Source: Propionibacteriaceae bacterium UBA6122 (GTDB taxonomy: Bacteria; Actinomycetota; Actinomycetes; Propionibacteriales; Propionibacteriaceae). From it: a stretch of DNA of 19,412 nucleotides. The stretch is from positions 1 to 19,412 of the forward strand of contig DIVW01000006.1 of the NCBI GenBank assembly GCA_002428365.1, given 5' to 3'. A program made the position numbers and the translations under genes. Of this stretch, positions 1-6,325 are shown piece after piece. The notes beneath the pieces were generated by a model. That model did no database searches. It was given only the letters and a program-made list of their open reading frames with translations, and was not told the origin of the DNA. Each line of letters begins with the position of its first letter. The stretch's first letter is position 1.

Positions 1-255
1 CAGATGAAGATGTTCCTGACCCGGCTGGGCTTCGGCTCAAAGATCGTGGTCACCGGCGACGTCACCCAGATCGACCTACCGGGCGGGGTACGTTCGGGGT
101 TGACCGTGGTTGAGGAGATCCTGGACGGCGTCCACGACATCGCGTTCTGCCGTCTGACCAGCCATGACGTCGTCCGCCACCGGTTGGTGGGGCGCATCGT
201 GGCTGCCTATGACCGCTTTGAGGCGACATTGCCGCCGGTAAGGAAGAAACGATGA
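1..255 (+). CDS. phoH: PhoH-family ATPase, C-terminal fragment
   Basis: The reading frame is open from base 1 and ends in TGA, so this is the last 84 residues of a protein that begins outside the window. The residues KIVVTGDVTQIDLP are the strongly conserved ATPase motif of PhoH/PhoL proteins, followed by the usual GLTVVEEIL segment and a short basic tail ending in RKKR. PhoH-like proteins are cytoplasmic P-loop ATPases linked to RNA metabolism. The Walker A region is not in the window. The stop codon overlaps the ybeY start (ATGA), which implies co-transcription and coupled translation. The phoH-ybeY pairing is very common and supports the family call. Confidence 0.93.
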   Translation, partial: QMKMFLTRLGFGSKIVVTGDVTQIDLPGGVRSGLTVVEEILDGVHDIAFCRLTSHDVVRHRLVGRIVAAYDRFEATLPPVRKKR

Positions 256-704
256 TCGAGCTAAACAACGAATCCGGCGTCGAAGTCGACACCAAGCGGC
301 TGATCCAGCTGGCCACGTTCGCCCTCGACCTGCTGCGGATCCACCCCGAAGCGGAGTTGTCGGTGTTGCTGGTGGACGTTGACACCATGACCGCCTATCA
401 CCGCAAGTTCATGGACGAGCCTGGGCCAACCGACGTGCTCAGCTTCCCGATGGACGAGTTGCGCGCACCCGATCCGGACGAGGAGCCGCCGCTGGGCCTG
501 CTCGGCGACATTGTGCTCTGCCCGACGGTAACCGCAGCCCAAGCCGCCGAAGGTGGCCGCACGCCCGAGGAAGAAGCCGACTACCTGTTGATTCACGGCC
601 TGCTGCACCTGCTCGGCCATGATCACGCCGAGCCGGGGGAGAAGAAGGTCATGTTCGACCTCAACGACAAGATCATCGCCGCCTGGACCGCCTCGCGCGC
701 CTAG
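252..704 (+). CDS. ybeY: YbeY rRNA maturation endoribonuclease
   Basis: This 150-residue protein is the usual length for YbeY, the zinc-dependent single-strand endoribonuclease involved in 16S rRNA 3'-end maturation and late ribosome quality control. The zinc motif H-x3-H-x5-H is complete: His115, His119 and His125 in HGLLHLLGHDH. The conserved DVLSFP (residues 61-66) and LGDIVLC segments are also present. The ATG at 252 overlaps the phoH stop and has AAGGAAG as ribosome-binding site. In many bacteria the next gene is the CNNM/CBS protein and then era. Here that order is interrupted by the MocR/YczE pair. Confidence 0.96.
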   Translation: MIELNNESGVEVDTKRLIQLATFALDLLRIHPEAELSVLLVDVDTMTAYHRKFMDEPGPTDVLSFPMDELRAPDPDEEPPLGLLGDIVLCPTVTAAQAAEGGRTPEEEADYLLIHGLLHLLGHDHAEPGEKKVMFDLNDKIIAAWTASRA

Positions 705-748
705 TAGAACACTCACTCTCCGACGAGCTTGCGCACCTGTACCTCGGC

Positions 749-2197
749 TCAGGCCACTACTGACCGTGGCCGCTGACCTCTGGTCGAGGACGGCAGTTCC
801 TGTTGAGATCGCCAGGCTCGACCCAAACGCGACATTGCCTCAACGATCGCGGGGGCCGGGTCCTTGTAGGGCAGCCGAATGAAGCGCTCCAGACCATGAG
901 TCGCGGCAAACTGAGGTCCGGGGCTGATCAGCAGCCCGACCTTTTGCGCGGCGATCGCCAGTTGGCTGGCCCGTGCTGCTGGCAGTCCGACCCAAAGACT
1001 CAGCCCGCCAGCCGGGACGACCCAGCTGGCGCCGGGAATCGCCTCTGGGAGCCGGTCGGTCATCACTTTCCTAGCCGCGCGCAGTTCGTCGCGCCGCTCC
1101 GGGTGCAGGGCTGCGCTGTGACTGAGCATCTCGGTGAGCACCAGCTGCTCCAAGAAGGGCGCCCCGAGATCGTCGGCAATTCGGGCCTGAAGCAGGCGGG
1201 GCAACAGCGCCCTCGGCACCCGCAGCCAGCCCGTGCGAAGGCCGCCCCAATGTGACTTCGATGAACTGCCCACCAGAATGCAGCGCGACAGGTAGGCGGC
1301 TAACGGCAGTGGTGTTGGGGGGTCGTCCAGCCGTACCTCAAGCATGGTCTCATCGATGATGGCAACCGTGCCGGCCCGGCGCAGGGCAGTGGCCAAGCTG
1401 GCGCGCTGTGCGTCGGGCATGAGCGAACCGGTGGGGTTGTGGAAGTCCAGGATCATCACTGCGGCAGCTGGCTTGGTGGTCTCGATGGTGGCGGTGGTCA
1501 GTTCGGGATCCCAGCCGGTCGGCTCAACTGGCAGTGGGATCAGTCGGGCGCCACTGCGGCGAACCGCGTCAATCGCATTCGGGTAGGACGGGGTCTCGAC
1601 CAGTACCGGCTGGCCGGGTCTGGTCAGTGCGCGGACGGCGAGGCTGACCCCGGCCAGTGCGCCGCTGACGACCATGATCTGGTCCGGGGTGGTTGGCAGG
1701 CCTCGCTCGGCGTAGCGGGCGGCGATGAGTTCGCGGAGCTCGGGCAGCCCGCCGGTGGCATAGCCAGTACCGGCCAGGTAGCGGGGGAGTTTCGCAACTG
1801 CGGCCGCGTAGGCCTCTGCGGTGCCAGCGGGCGCGCGCGAGGCTGCGCAGGTGAGATCGAGGAAATCCTCGGCCACCTCACCGTCAGGCAGCAGGGCGCC
1901 GCCGACCCCAAGGTGCCTGCTGCCCGCCGGCAGCGTGGCCAGATGGCCAGAGCCCTGCCTAGCGGTCAGGAACCCGGCCTCACCCAACACTGAATATGCC
2001 TTGGTGACGGTGGTTCGGCTGACCGCCAGTGATTCGGTGAGGCGTCGCTCGCTCGGCAACGCATAGCCGCTGGGGATGCGGCCATCAGCGATCAGCAGTT
2101 GCAGGCCCTCGGCCAGCCACCGGTAGGCGGGCACCCCCGGGCTGGGTGAGGCGAGCAACTCGGCGATTCGCGAGGCGGTGATTCCGAGCAGCGGCAT
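749..2197 (-). CDS. MocR-family regulator (GntR winged helix + aminotransferase fold), YczR-like
   Basis: A GntR-type winged-helix domain (about residues 23-88, with LPSERRLTESLAVSRTTV) is followed by a class-I aminotransferase fold. The PLP-site landmarks are visible: FHNPTG (about 252-257), the acidic IIDE (about 280-283) and GSSSKSHWGG, whose Lys (about 314) should form the Schiff base with PLP. This is the MocR architecture, in which the aminotransferase-like domain senses PLP or an amine instead of serving as a metabolic enzyme. I start it at ATG 2197, giving 482 residues, because a -35/-10 pair sits directly upstream. The open frame continues to 2278, but that extension would run through the promoter and into the divergent gene. 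The divergent yczE-like neighbour is the typical partner of YczR-type MocR proteins, so it is the probable target. The ligand is unknown. Confidence 0.9.
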   Translation of the reverse strand: MPLLGITASRIAELLASPSPGVPAYRWLAEGLQLLIADGRIPSGYALPSERRLTESLAVSRTTVTKAYSVLGEAGFLTARQGSGHLATLPAGSRHLGVGGALLPDGEVAEDFLDLTCAASRAPAGTAEAYAAAVAKLPRYLAGTGYATGGLPELRELIAARYAERGLPTTPDQIMVVSGALAGVSLAVRALTRPGQPVLVETPSYPNAIDAVRRSGARLIPLPVEPTGWDPELTTATIETTKPAAAVMILDFHNPTGSLMPDAQRASLATALRRAGTVAIIDETMLEVRLDDPPTPLPLAAYLSRCILVGSSSKSHWGGLRTGWLRVPRALLPRLLQARIADDLGAPFLEQLVLTEMLSHSAALHPERRDELRAARKVMTDRLPEAIPGASWVVPAGGLSLWVGLPAARASQLAIAAQKVGLLISPGPQFAATHGLERFIRLPYKDPAPAIVEAMSRLGRAWRSQQELPSSTRGQRPRSVVA

Positions 2198-2203
2198 AAG
2201 GCC

Positions 2204-2239
2204 ACTGTGCTCGAATTGGCTATGTTGGTCAAGGCCAAT
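2204..2239 (-). promoter_or_regulatory. Promoter and candidate operator of the MocR/YczE pair
   Basis: Read on the minus strand, TTGACC (2232-2227), a 17-base spacer and CACAGT (2209-2204) stand 6 bases before ATG 2197, which suggests a leaderless transcript. A 6-base inverted repeat, ATTGGC (2215-2220) and GCCAAT (2234-2239), brackets the -35 element. It is a reasonable site for autoregulation and for control of the divergent membrane protein. The hexamers and repeat are seen directly; the regulatory role is inferred. Confidence 0.5.
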
Positions 2240-2249
2240 CTGACCGAAG

Positions 2250-2963
2250 ATGGGTGACATGAAGTTCACCATCAGCAACCGCCGTCAGGTCCAGTTGGCC
2301 AATCTGGGGCCAGTGGCGCAGGTGCGCGCTGGGCGCCTGGGGTTGCGAATCCCGCAGCTGCTGCTCGGGCTTTGGCTTTACGGCTTTGCGATGGCGCTGT
2401 TCGTACGCAGCGGACTCGGCCTTGACCCATGGGACGTTTTCCACGCCGGCCTGCAGCATCTACTCGGCTGGTCATTCGGCACGGTAGTGATCGTGGTCGG
2501 CTTTGCGGTGTTGCTGCTCTGGATTCCGCTGCGGCAGTGGCCCGGGCTGGGCACGGTGGCCAACGCTGTCGTGATCGGGCTGGCCACCGATGCGACCCTG
2601 GCGATCGTGCCGCAGGCCGCCGATTTGGTGACCTCCTGGGGCCTGCTACTGGTTGGCCTGGTGATCAACGGCCTTGCCGGAGCGCTCTATATCGGCTCCC
2701 AGCTCGGCCCCGGCCCGCGCGATGGGCTAATGACCGGCCTGGCAAAGCGGACTGGCTGGTCGTTGCGGTTGGTGCGCACCGGCCTGGAATTGTCGGTGTT
2801 GGCAGTCGGCTGGGCGCTGGGCGGGGCAGTCGGGGTGGGTACCGTGTTGTACGCAGTGCTGATCGGTCCGCTGGTGCAGTTCTTCCTGCCGCTGGTGACG
2901 GTGCGCCTGGCCGTGGGCGAGCAATCGCCGGCCGCCGCTCGCCCGGTGGCAGCAATGGAGTAG
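2250..2963 (+). CDS. YczE/YyaS/YitT-family integral membrane protein
   Basis: This 237-residue protein has about five hydrophobic segments after a 30-residue polar N-terminus. It carries the family signatures SGLGLDPWDVFHAGL (54-68), LGPGPRDGLMTGLAKRTGW (142-160) and GTVLYAVLIGPLVQFFLP (187-204). Members are small membrane proteins of unknown transport substrate that often lie beside a MocR-type regulator, as here. The start is ATG 2250; a second in-frame ATG at 2259 is an equally possible start and removes only three residues. Function beyond an integral membrane protein, likely a transporter, is not established. The regulator's PLP-binding domain hints at a link to vitamin B6 or amine metabolism. 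Confidence 0.85.
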   Translation: MGDMKFTISNRRQVQLANLGPVAQVRAGRLGLRIPQLLLGLWLYGFAMALFVRSGLGLDPWDVFHAGLQHLLGWSFGTVVIVVGFAVLLLWIPLRQWPGLGTVANAVVIGLATDATLAIVPQAADLVTSWGLLLVGLVINGLAGALYIGSQLGPGPRDGLMTGLAKRTGWSLRLVRTGLELSVLAVGWALGGAVGVGTVLYAVLIGPLVQFFLPLVTVRLAVGEQSPAAARPVAAME

Positions 2964-2981
2964 GCGAAAGCGCCTTGCCGA

Positions 2982-2987
2982 TAGAAT
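2982..2987 (+). promoter_or_regulatory. Candidate -10 element for the CNNM/CBS-era unit
   Basis: TAGAAT is a near-consensus -10 hexamer in the short gap between yczE and the CNNM/CBS gene, about 40 bases before the proposed TTG start. No convincing -35 is visible at the usual distance. It would restart transcription of the CNNM/CBS-era pair after the inserted MocR/YczE genes. Confidence 0.45.
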
Positions 2988-3027
2988 CAGCACACCAACT
3001 TCGGCGATCTAGGCGTGTGAACAAGGC

Positions 3028-4359
3028 TTGAGTCAAAACCAGTGGATGCTGCTGGCCGCTGCTGCTGTCTGCGTACTGCTTGCTGGCGCGCTCACAATGG
3101 CTGAGACTGCGCTGGCCTCGGTTTCGCGGGCCCGGGCTGTGCGGCTGGTCGACGAGGGCCGCCGCGGGGCCAAGCGGCTGCTCTTGGTGGCCCAGGATCC
3201 CGCGCCACACCTGAACACCACCCTGTTCCTGCGGATCCTGCTAGAAGTGATGGCCACCGTCGCAGTGACCGTGATCTTCGTCGAGAACTTCCACCAGCTG
3301 TGGGAACAACTGCTCTATCCCGTCCTCACGATGGTGGTGGTCTCTTTCATCGGGCTGGGGGTCGCCCCCCGCACGCTAGGACGGCAACACGCCGATAACG
3401 TCGCGCTCACTGCGGCGGTGCCGGTGGGGGCGCTCACCACGGTGCTGGGTCCGATCTCGCAGCTGATGATCCTGATCGGAAACGCCCTCACCCCCGGCAA
3501 GGGTTTCACTGAGGGCCCGTTCACCTCCGAGGCTGAGTTGCGGGAGCTGGTCGACATCGCCGAGGCGCGCGACCTGATCGAGGCCGAGGAACGCGAGATG
3601 ATCCATTCAGTCTTCGAACTCGGCGACACCATCGTCAAAGAGGTGATGGTTCCGCGCACCGACATGGTCTACATCGAGAGCGACAAAACACTGCGACAAG
3701 CAGTTTCACTGGCCCTGCGGTCCGGCTTCAGCCGGATTCCGGTGATCGGTGCCGACGTCGACGATGTGGTCGGCATTCTCTATCTGAAGGACGCGATTCA
3801 GCGGCTCTACGACGACCCGTTGGCACAGACCTCGCAAAACGTCGACACGTTGATGCGTCCGCCCATCTTCTGCCCCGACTCCAAGCCGGTCGATGAGTTG
3901 CTCCGCGAGATGCAGCTGACCCGCAGTCACGTGGTCATCGTGATCGACGAGTTCGGTGGCACCGCTGGCCTGGCCACCATCGAGGACGTCCTGGAGGAGA
4001 TCGTCGGCGAGATCGTTGACGAGTACGACGACGAGCTACCCCCGGTCACCAAATTAGGGGAGGGCCGGTTCCGGGTGTTGGCCCGGCTGGGCATCGAGGA
4101 CTTCGGTGAGTTGTACGGCCTGAAGGTCGACGATGACGATGTCGACACCGTCCTTGGTCTGATGGCCAAGGAGTTGAACAAGGTGCCTATTCCCGGCTCG
4201 GTGGTCACCTGGCAGGGCATCAAGCTCATTGCTGAGCGTGGCTCTGATCGCCGCCACACCGTTCAGACTGTGCTGGCCACCCTGGCCAAGGACGACCTCG
4301 ACGAGGCTGCTGAAGCCGCGGCGAAGTTGGCCGTCGAATCTGCCAAGAGGATTACATGA
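3028..4359 (+). CDS. CNNM/CBS-domain membrane protein (hemolysin C/CorC family)
   Basis: The N-terminal CNNM (DUF21) membrane domain covers about residues 1-150, with hydrophobic segments near 7-27, 70-86 and 96-113. A CBS pair follows at about 200-330, including MVPRTDMV, SGFSRIPV and VIVIDEFGGTAGLATIEDVL. A CorC_HlyC domain ends the protein at about 340-425. Members are cytoplasmic-membrane proteins implicated in Mg2+/Co2+ efflux or homeostasis; the 'hemolysin' name is historical. The start is TTG 3028 because an in-frame TAG lies at 3010; ATG 3046 is the alternative. The segment that is usually VPK is APRTLGRQ here. The stop overlaps the era ATG (ATGA). Ion specificity cannot be read from the sequence. 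Confidence 0.92.
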   Translation: MSQNQWMLLAAAAVCVLLAGALTMAETALASVSRARAVRLVDEGRRGAKRLLLVAQDPAPHLNTTLFLRILLEVMATVAVTVIFVENFHQLWEQLLYPVLTMVVVSFIGLGVAPRTLGRQHADNVALTAAVPVGALTTVLGPISQLMILIGNALTPGKGFTEGPFTSEAELRELVDIAEARDLIEAEEREMIHSVFELGDTIVKEVMVPRTDMVYIESDKTLRQAVSLALRSGFSRIPVIGADVDDVVGILYLKDAIQRLYDDPLAQTSQNVDTLMRPPIFCPDSKPVDELLREMQLTRSHVVIVIDEFGGTAGLATIEDVLEEIVGEIVDEYDDELPPVTKLGEGRFRVLARLGIEDFGELYGLKVDDDDVDTVLGLMAKELNKVPIPGSVVTWQGIKLIAERGSDRRHTVQTVLATLAKDDLDEAAEAAAKLAVESAKRIT

Positions 4360-5267
4360 AATCCGGTTTCGCTTGTTTCGTCGGCCGCCCGAATGCGGGT
4401 AAGTCGACGCTCACCAATGCCCTGGTCGGGTCGAAGATTGCGATCGCGTCGTCCAAACCTCAGACCACTAGGCATGTGGTGCGCGGTGTCGTGAACACGC
4501 CAGAGGCCCAGCTGATCGTGGTTGACACCCCAGGTCTACACAAGCCGCGCACTTTGTTAGGGGAGAGGCTGAACGACCGGGTTCACGAGGCCTGGGCCGA
4601 TGTGGACGTAATCGGAGTGTGCCTACCGTGCAATGAACGCGTCGGGCCAGGTGACACCTTCCTGGTTTCCGAGATCGCCAAGCTGCCCAACCGACCGCAG
4701 TTGGTGGCCTTGGCCACCAAGTCAGACCTGGTGAAACCGGCTCGGATGGCCCAGCACCTGCTCAGGATCGCCTCCCTCGAGGAGGAGTTGGGCATTCGTT
4801 GGGCCAGCATCGTTCCAGTGTCGGCCCTTACCGACGATCAGGTGGACGTCGTATCTGCCGAGCTGATCAAGTTGCTGCCAGAAGGGCCCCAGTACTACCC
4901 CGACGGCGAAATCACTGACGAGCCCACCGAGATGATGTTCACCGAATTGATCCGCGAAGCGGCACTTGAGGGGTTCAACGACGAGCTTCCGCACTCGCTA
5001 ACGGTGGTGATTGAAGAGATGGGGGAGCGCCCCGGACGTCCCGAGGGCAAACCGCTCTTCGACATCTACGCCTCGATGATCGTTGAACGTGATTCCCAGA
5101 AGGGCATCGTCATCGGCCATAAGGGCGAGCGCTTAAAAGAGGTCGGCACCAAGGCTCGACTACAGATCGCGGAGCTGGTCGGCATGCCGGTGAACCTGGA
5201 TCTGCGCGTCAAAGTGATGAAGGATTGGCAGCGCAACCCGAAGTTCCTCAACCGTCTGGGCTTCTAG
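4356..5267 (+). CDS. era: GTPase Era
   Basis: This 303-residue protein is the normal length for Era, the GTPase that binds the 3' end of 16S rRNA and assists 30S assembly. G1 is GRPNAGKST (10-18), G3 is DTPG (57-60), G4 is TKSD (121-124, Thr in place of the common Asn) and G5 is SAL (156-158). The C-terminal KH domain carries GHKGERLKEVG (254-264) and ends in the typical WQRNPKFLNRLGF tail. The ATG overlaps the upstream stop and has AAGAGGA as ribosome-binding site. Linkage to ybeY, which acts on the same rRNA end, is conserved. Confidence 0.98.
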   Translation: MKSGFACFVGRPNAGKSTLTNALVGSKIAIASSKPQTTRHVVRGVVNTPEAQLIVVDTPGLHKPRTLLGERLNDRVHEAWADVDVIGVCLPCNERVGPGDTFLVSEIAKLPNRPQLVALATKSDLVKPARMAQHLLRIASLEEELGIRWASIVPVSALTDDQVDVVSAELIKLLPEGPQYYPDGEITDEPTEMMFTELIREAALEGFNDELPHSLTVVIEEMGERPGRPEGKPLFDIYASMIVERDSQKGIVIGHKGERLKEVGTKARLQIAELVGMPVNLDLRVKVMKDWQRNPKFLNRLGF

Positions 5268-5272
5268 CCCAA

Positions 5273-5383
5273 CCACTCGCCTTGCGCCCCAAAACGCGGG
5301 CCACCCACCACTCTGCGCCCCTTAACACGCTTTGCGCCTGCTGTAGCGGGCGCAAAGCGTGTTAAGGGGCGCAAGGCGAGTGG
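5273..5383. repeat. Long perfect inverted repeat with a duplicated arm
   Basis: Bases 5314-5338 and 5349-5373 are perfect 25-base complements around a 10-base loop. The outer 18 bases of the right side (5366-5383) are also a perfect complement of 5273-5290. The right side is therefore one continuous 35-base arm that pairs with two separate left blocks; the octamer TGCGCCCC, or its complement, is shared by both pairings. The 23 bases between the left blocks (5291-5313) look like an insertion or a duplicated unit. There is no T-run, so this is not a classical intrinsic terminator, although it may end the era transcript. It resembles a small dispersed palindromic element. Confidence 0.85.
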
Positions 5384-5403
5384 AGCCCGTGCTGGGGAGG
5401 CGG

Positions 5404-5409
5404 TACCGT
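5404..5409 (+). promoter_or_regulatory. -10 element of a leaderless yggS promoter
   Basis: TACCGT fits TANNNT and ends 6 bases before GTG 5416, the spacing expected when transcription begins at the start codon. No good -35 is visible. The site supports GTG 5416 over the upstream in-frame GTG 5359, which lies inside the inverted repeat. Confidence 0.55.
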
Positions 5410-5415
5410 CGGGAC

Positions 5416-6135
5416 GTGGACTTCGCCGGGCGACTCGAGGACGTGAATCGGCGGGTGCACCAGGCGGCAATCGCGGCCGGACGGAGCCCGGAGGCGGTCC
5501 GAGTGTTGTTGGCCACCAAGACCCAGCCGGCCGAAGTGGTGCGTGCAGTCTTCGAGTTGCCGGGCGCAGCTGGCCTGCTACGCGGGGAGAACCGGGTGCA
5601 GGAGCTGGTGGCAAAGGGCCCTCAGTTGGCCGACCTGGCAGTGCCGACCCACCTGATCGGGCCCTTGCAGTCGAACAAGATCAATGCCGCGCTGGCCTGG
5701 GTCGATGCGGTGGAGTCGGTGGCGTCAGTGGAACTGGCCGAGGCGATCTCGTCCCGACTGGAGCCTGGTCGGGTGCTGGAAGTGATGATCCAGGTGAACG
5801 TCTCCGGCGAGTCGACCAAATCCGGGGTGGCTCCTGAGGCGGCCTTGGAGTTGGCCCGGCGGGTCGCTGACGTACCCAGGCTGAGGCTCACCGGTTTCAT
5901 GACCATCGGGGCTAATACCCCTGATCAGGGCGTGGTTCGGGCCGGCTACGCCAAGCTCTCCCAGCTGCGCGATCAGGCGCTGGCCCACGGGCTGAGTGAC
6001 TGCCAGGAGCTTTCGATGGGCATGAGCGGCGATCTGGAGTTGGCGATCGCCGAGGGGGCAACCATCGTCCGGGTCGGCACTGCCGTCTTCGGCCCTAGGG
6101 CACCAATCGGAGCCTCGGCGAGTTCAGCCACCTGA
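5416..6135 (+). CDS. yggS: YggS/PLPBP-family pyridoxal-phosphate homeostasis protein
   Basis: This 239-residue single-domain TIM-barrel protein binds PLP without known catalysis and buffers the free PLP pool. The PLP lysine is Lys35 in LLATKTQ. Other landmarks are GENRVQE (57-63), HLIGPLQSNKI (79-89), the phosphate-binding LSMGMSGDLELAI and the terminal VRVGTAVFGPR. I chose GTG 5416 because it gives the usual N-terminus (MDFAGRLEDVNRRV) and has a -10 just upstream. In many actinobacteria yggS lies in the division cluster beside sepF, so this site is different. PLP also links it loosely to the MocR regulator 3 kb upstream, but no direct relation is visible. Confidence 0.93.
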   Translation: MDFAGRLEDVNRRVHQAAIAAGRSPEAVRVLLATKTQPAEVVRAVFELPGAAGLLRGENRVQELVAKGPQLADLAVPTHLIGPLQSNKINAALAWVDAVESVASVELAEAISSRLEPGRVLEVMIQVNVSGESTKSGVAPEAALELARRVADVPRLRLTGFMTIGANTPDQGVVRAGYAKLSQLRDQALAHGLSDCQELSMGMSGDLELAIAEGATIVRVGTAVFGPRAPIGASASSAT

Positions 6136-6191
6136 GGTTTCAGCTCGAAGTGATCACTCTTGCTGACTGGCGCAAATGGCGTGGAAGTGTC

Positions 6192-6197
6192 TAACAT
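6192..6197 (+). promoter_or_regulatory. -10 element of the leuA leader transcript
   Basis: TAACAT ends 7 bases before the ATG at 6205, so the leader transcript is probably leaderless and starts at or next to that codon. No convincing -35 hexamer is seen. Confidence 0.55.
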
Positions 6198-6204
6198 GGC
6201 TGCC

Positions 6205-6258
6205 ATGTCATGGGCGCGACTCCTGCTTGGTTGCCGCAGCGAGGCCTCGAAGTTCTGA
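6205..6258 (+). CDS. leuA leader peptide (Leu-Leu-Leu)
   Basis: A 17-codon frame reads MSWARLLLGCRSEASKF and ends in TGA. It contains three consecutive leucine codons of different types, CTC CTG CTT (6217-6225), just before the first arm of a hairpin. An in-frame ATG at 6196 would give 20 codons but lies within the -10 element, so 6205 is preferred. Leader peptides rich in the cognate amino acid upstream of leuA are known in actinobacteria as part of ribosome-mediated attenuation. The peptide's only role would be to report leucyl-tRNA supply through ribosome stalling. Confidence 0.82.
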   Translation: MSWARLLLGCRSEASKF

Positions 6259-6325
6259 TCAGGCCTCCTCGCTGCGGAGTTCTTGATGCGCCTGCAAACC
6301 CGCACGTAACCACAGCGAGGAACTC
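6234..6325 (+). promoter_or_regulatory. leuA leader: mutually exclusive hairpins and ribosome-binding-site pairing
   Basis: Arm A (6234-6244) and arm B (6267-6277) form a perfect 11-base-pair stem whose loop holds the leader-peptide stop codon. Arm B contains CCTCGCTG (6267-6274), which is also a perfect complement of CAGCGAGG at 6313-6320, the leuA ribosome-binding region. The same octamer occurs inside arm A (6237-6244), so A and the ribosome-binding site compete for B. In addition GAGTTCTT (6277-6284) can pair with AGGAACTC (6318-6325), with one G-U. The T-run after the stem is weak, so control may be translational rather than termination. Which fold corresponds to leucine shortage is not settled by inspection. 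Confidence 0.7.

Noticed and set aside
1439..1993. 184-codon plus-strand frame inside the MocR gene
   Set aside because: Antisense shadow of a recognisable MocR protein; no ribosome-binding site or domain.
2962..2975. Small AGGCG-AAAG-CGCCT hairpin after yczE as a terminator
   Set aside because: A 5-base-pair stem with no T-run is too weak to call in GC-rich DNA.
2429..3031. 200-codon plus-strand frame overlapping yczE
   Set aside because: Out-of-frame reading of the yczE gene, full of Arg/Gly/Ala; the yczE frame has family motifs and this one does not.
5359..5415. Upstream GTG start for yggS
   Set aside because: It lies inside the palindrome, adds a basic stretch foreign to the family, and a -10 element lies between it and GTG 5416.
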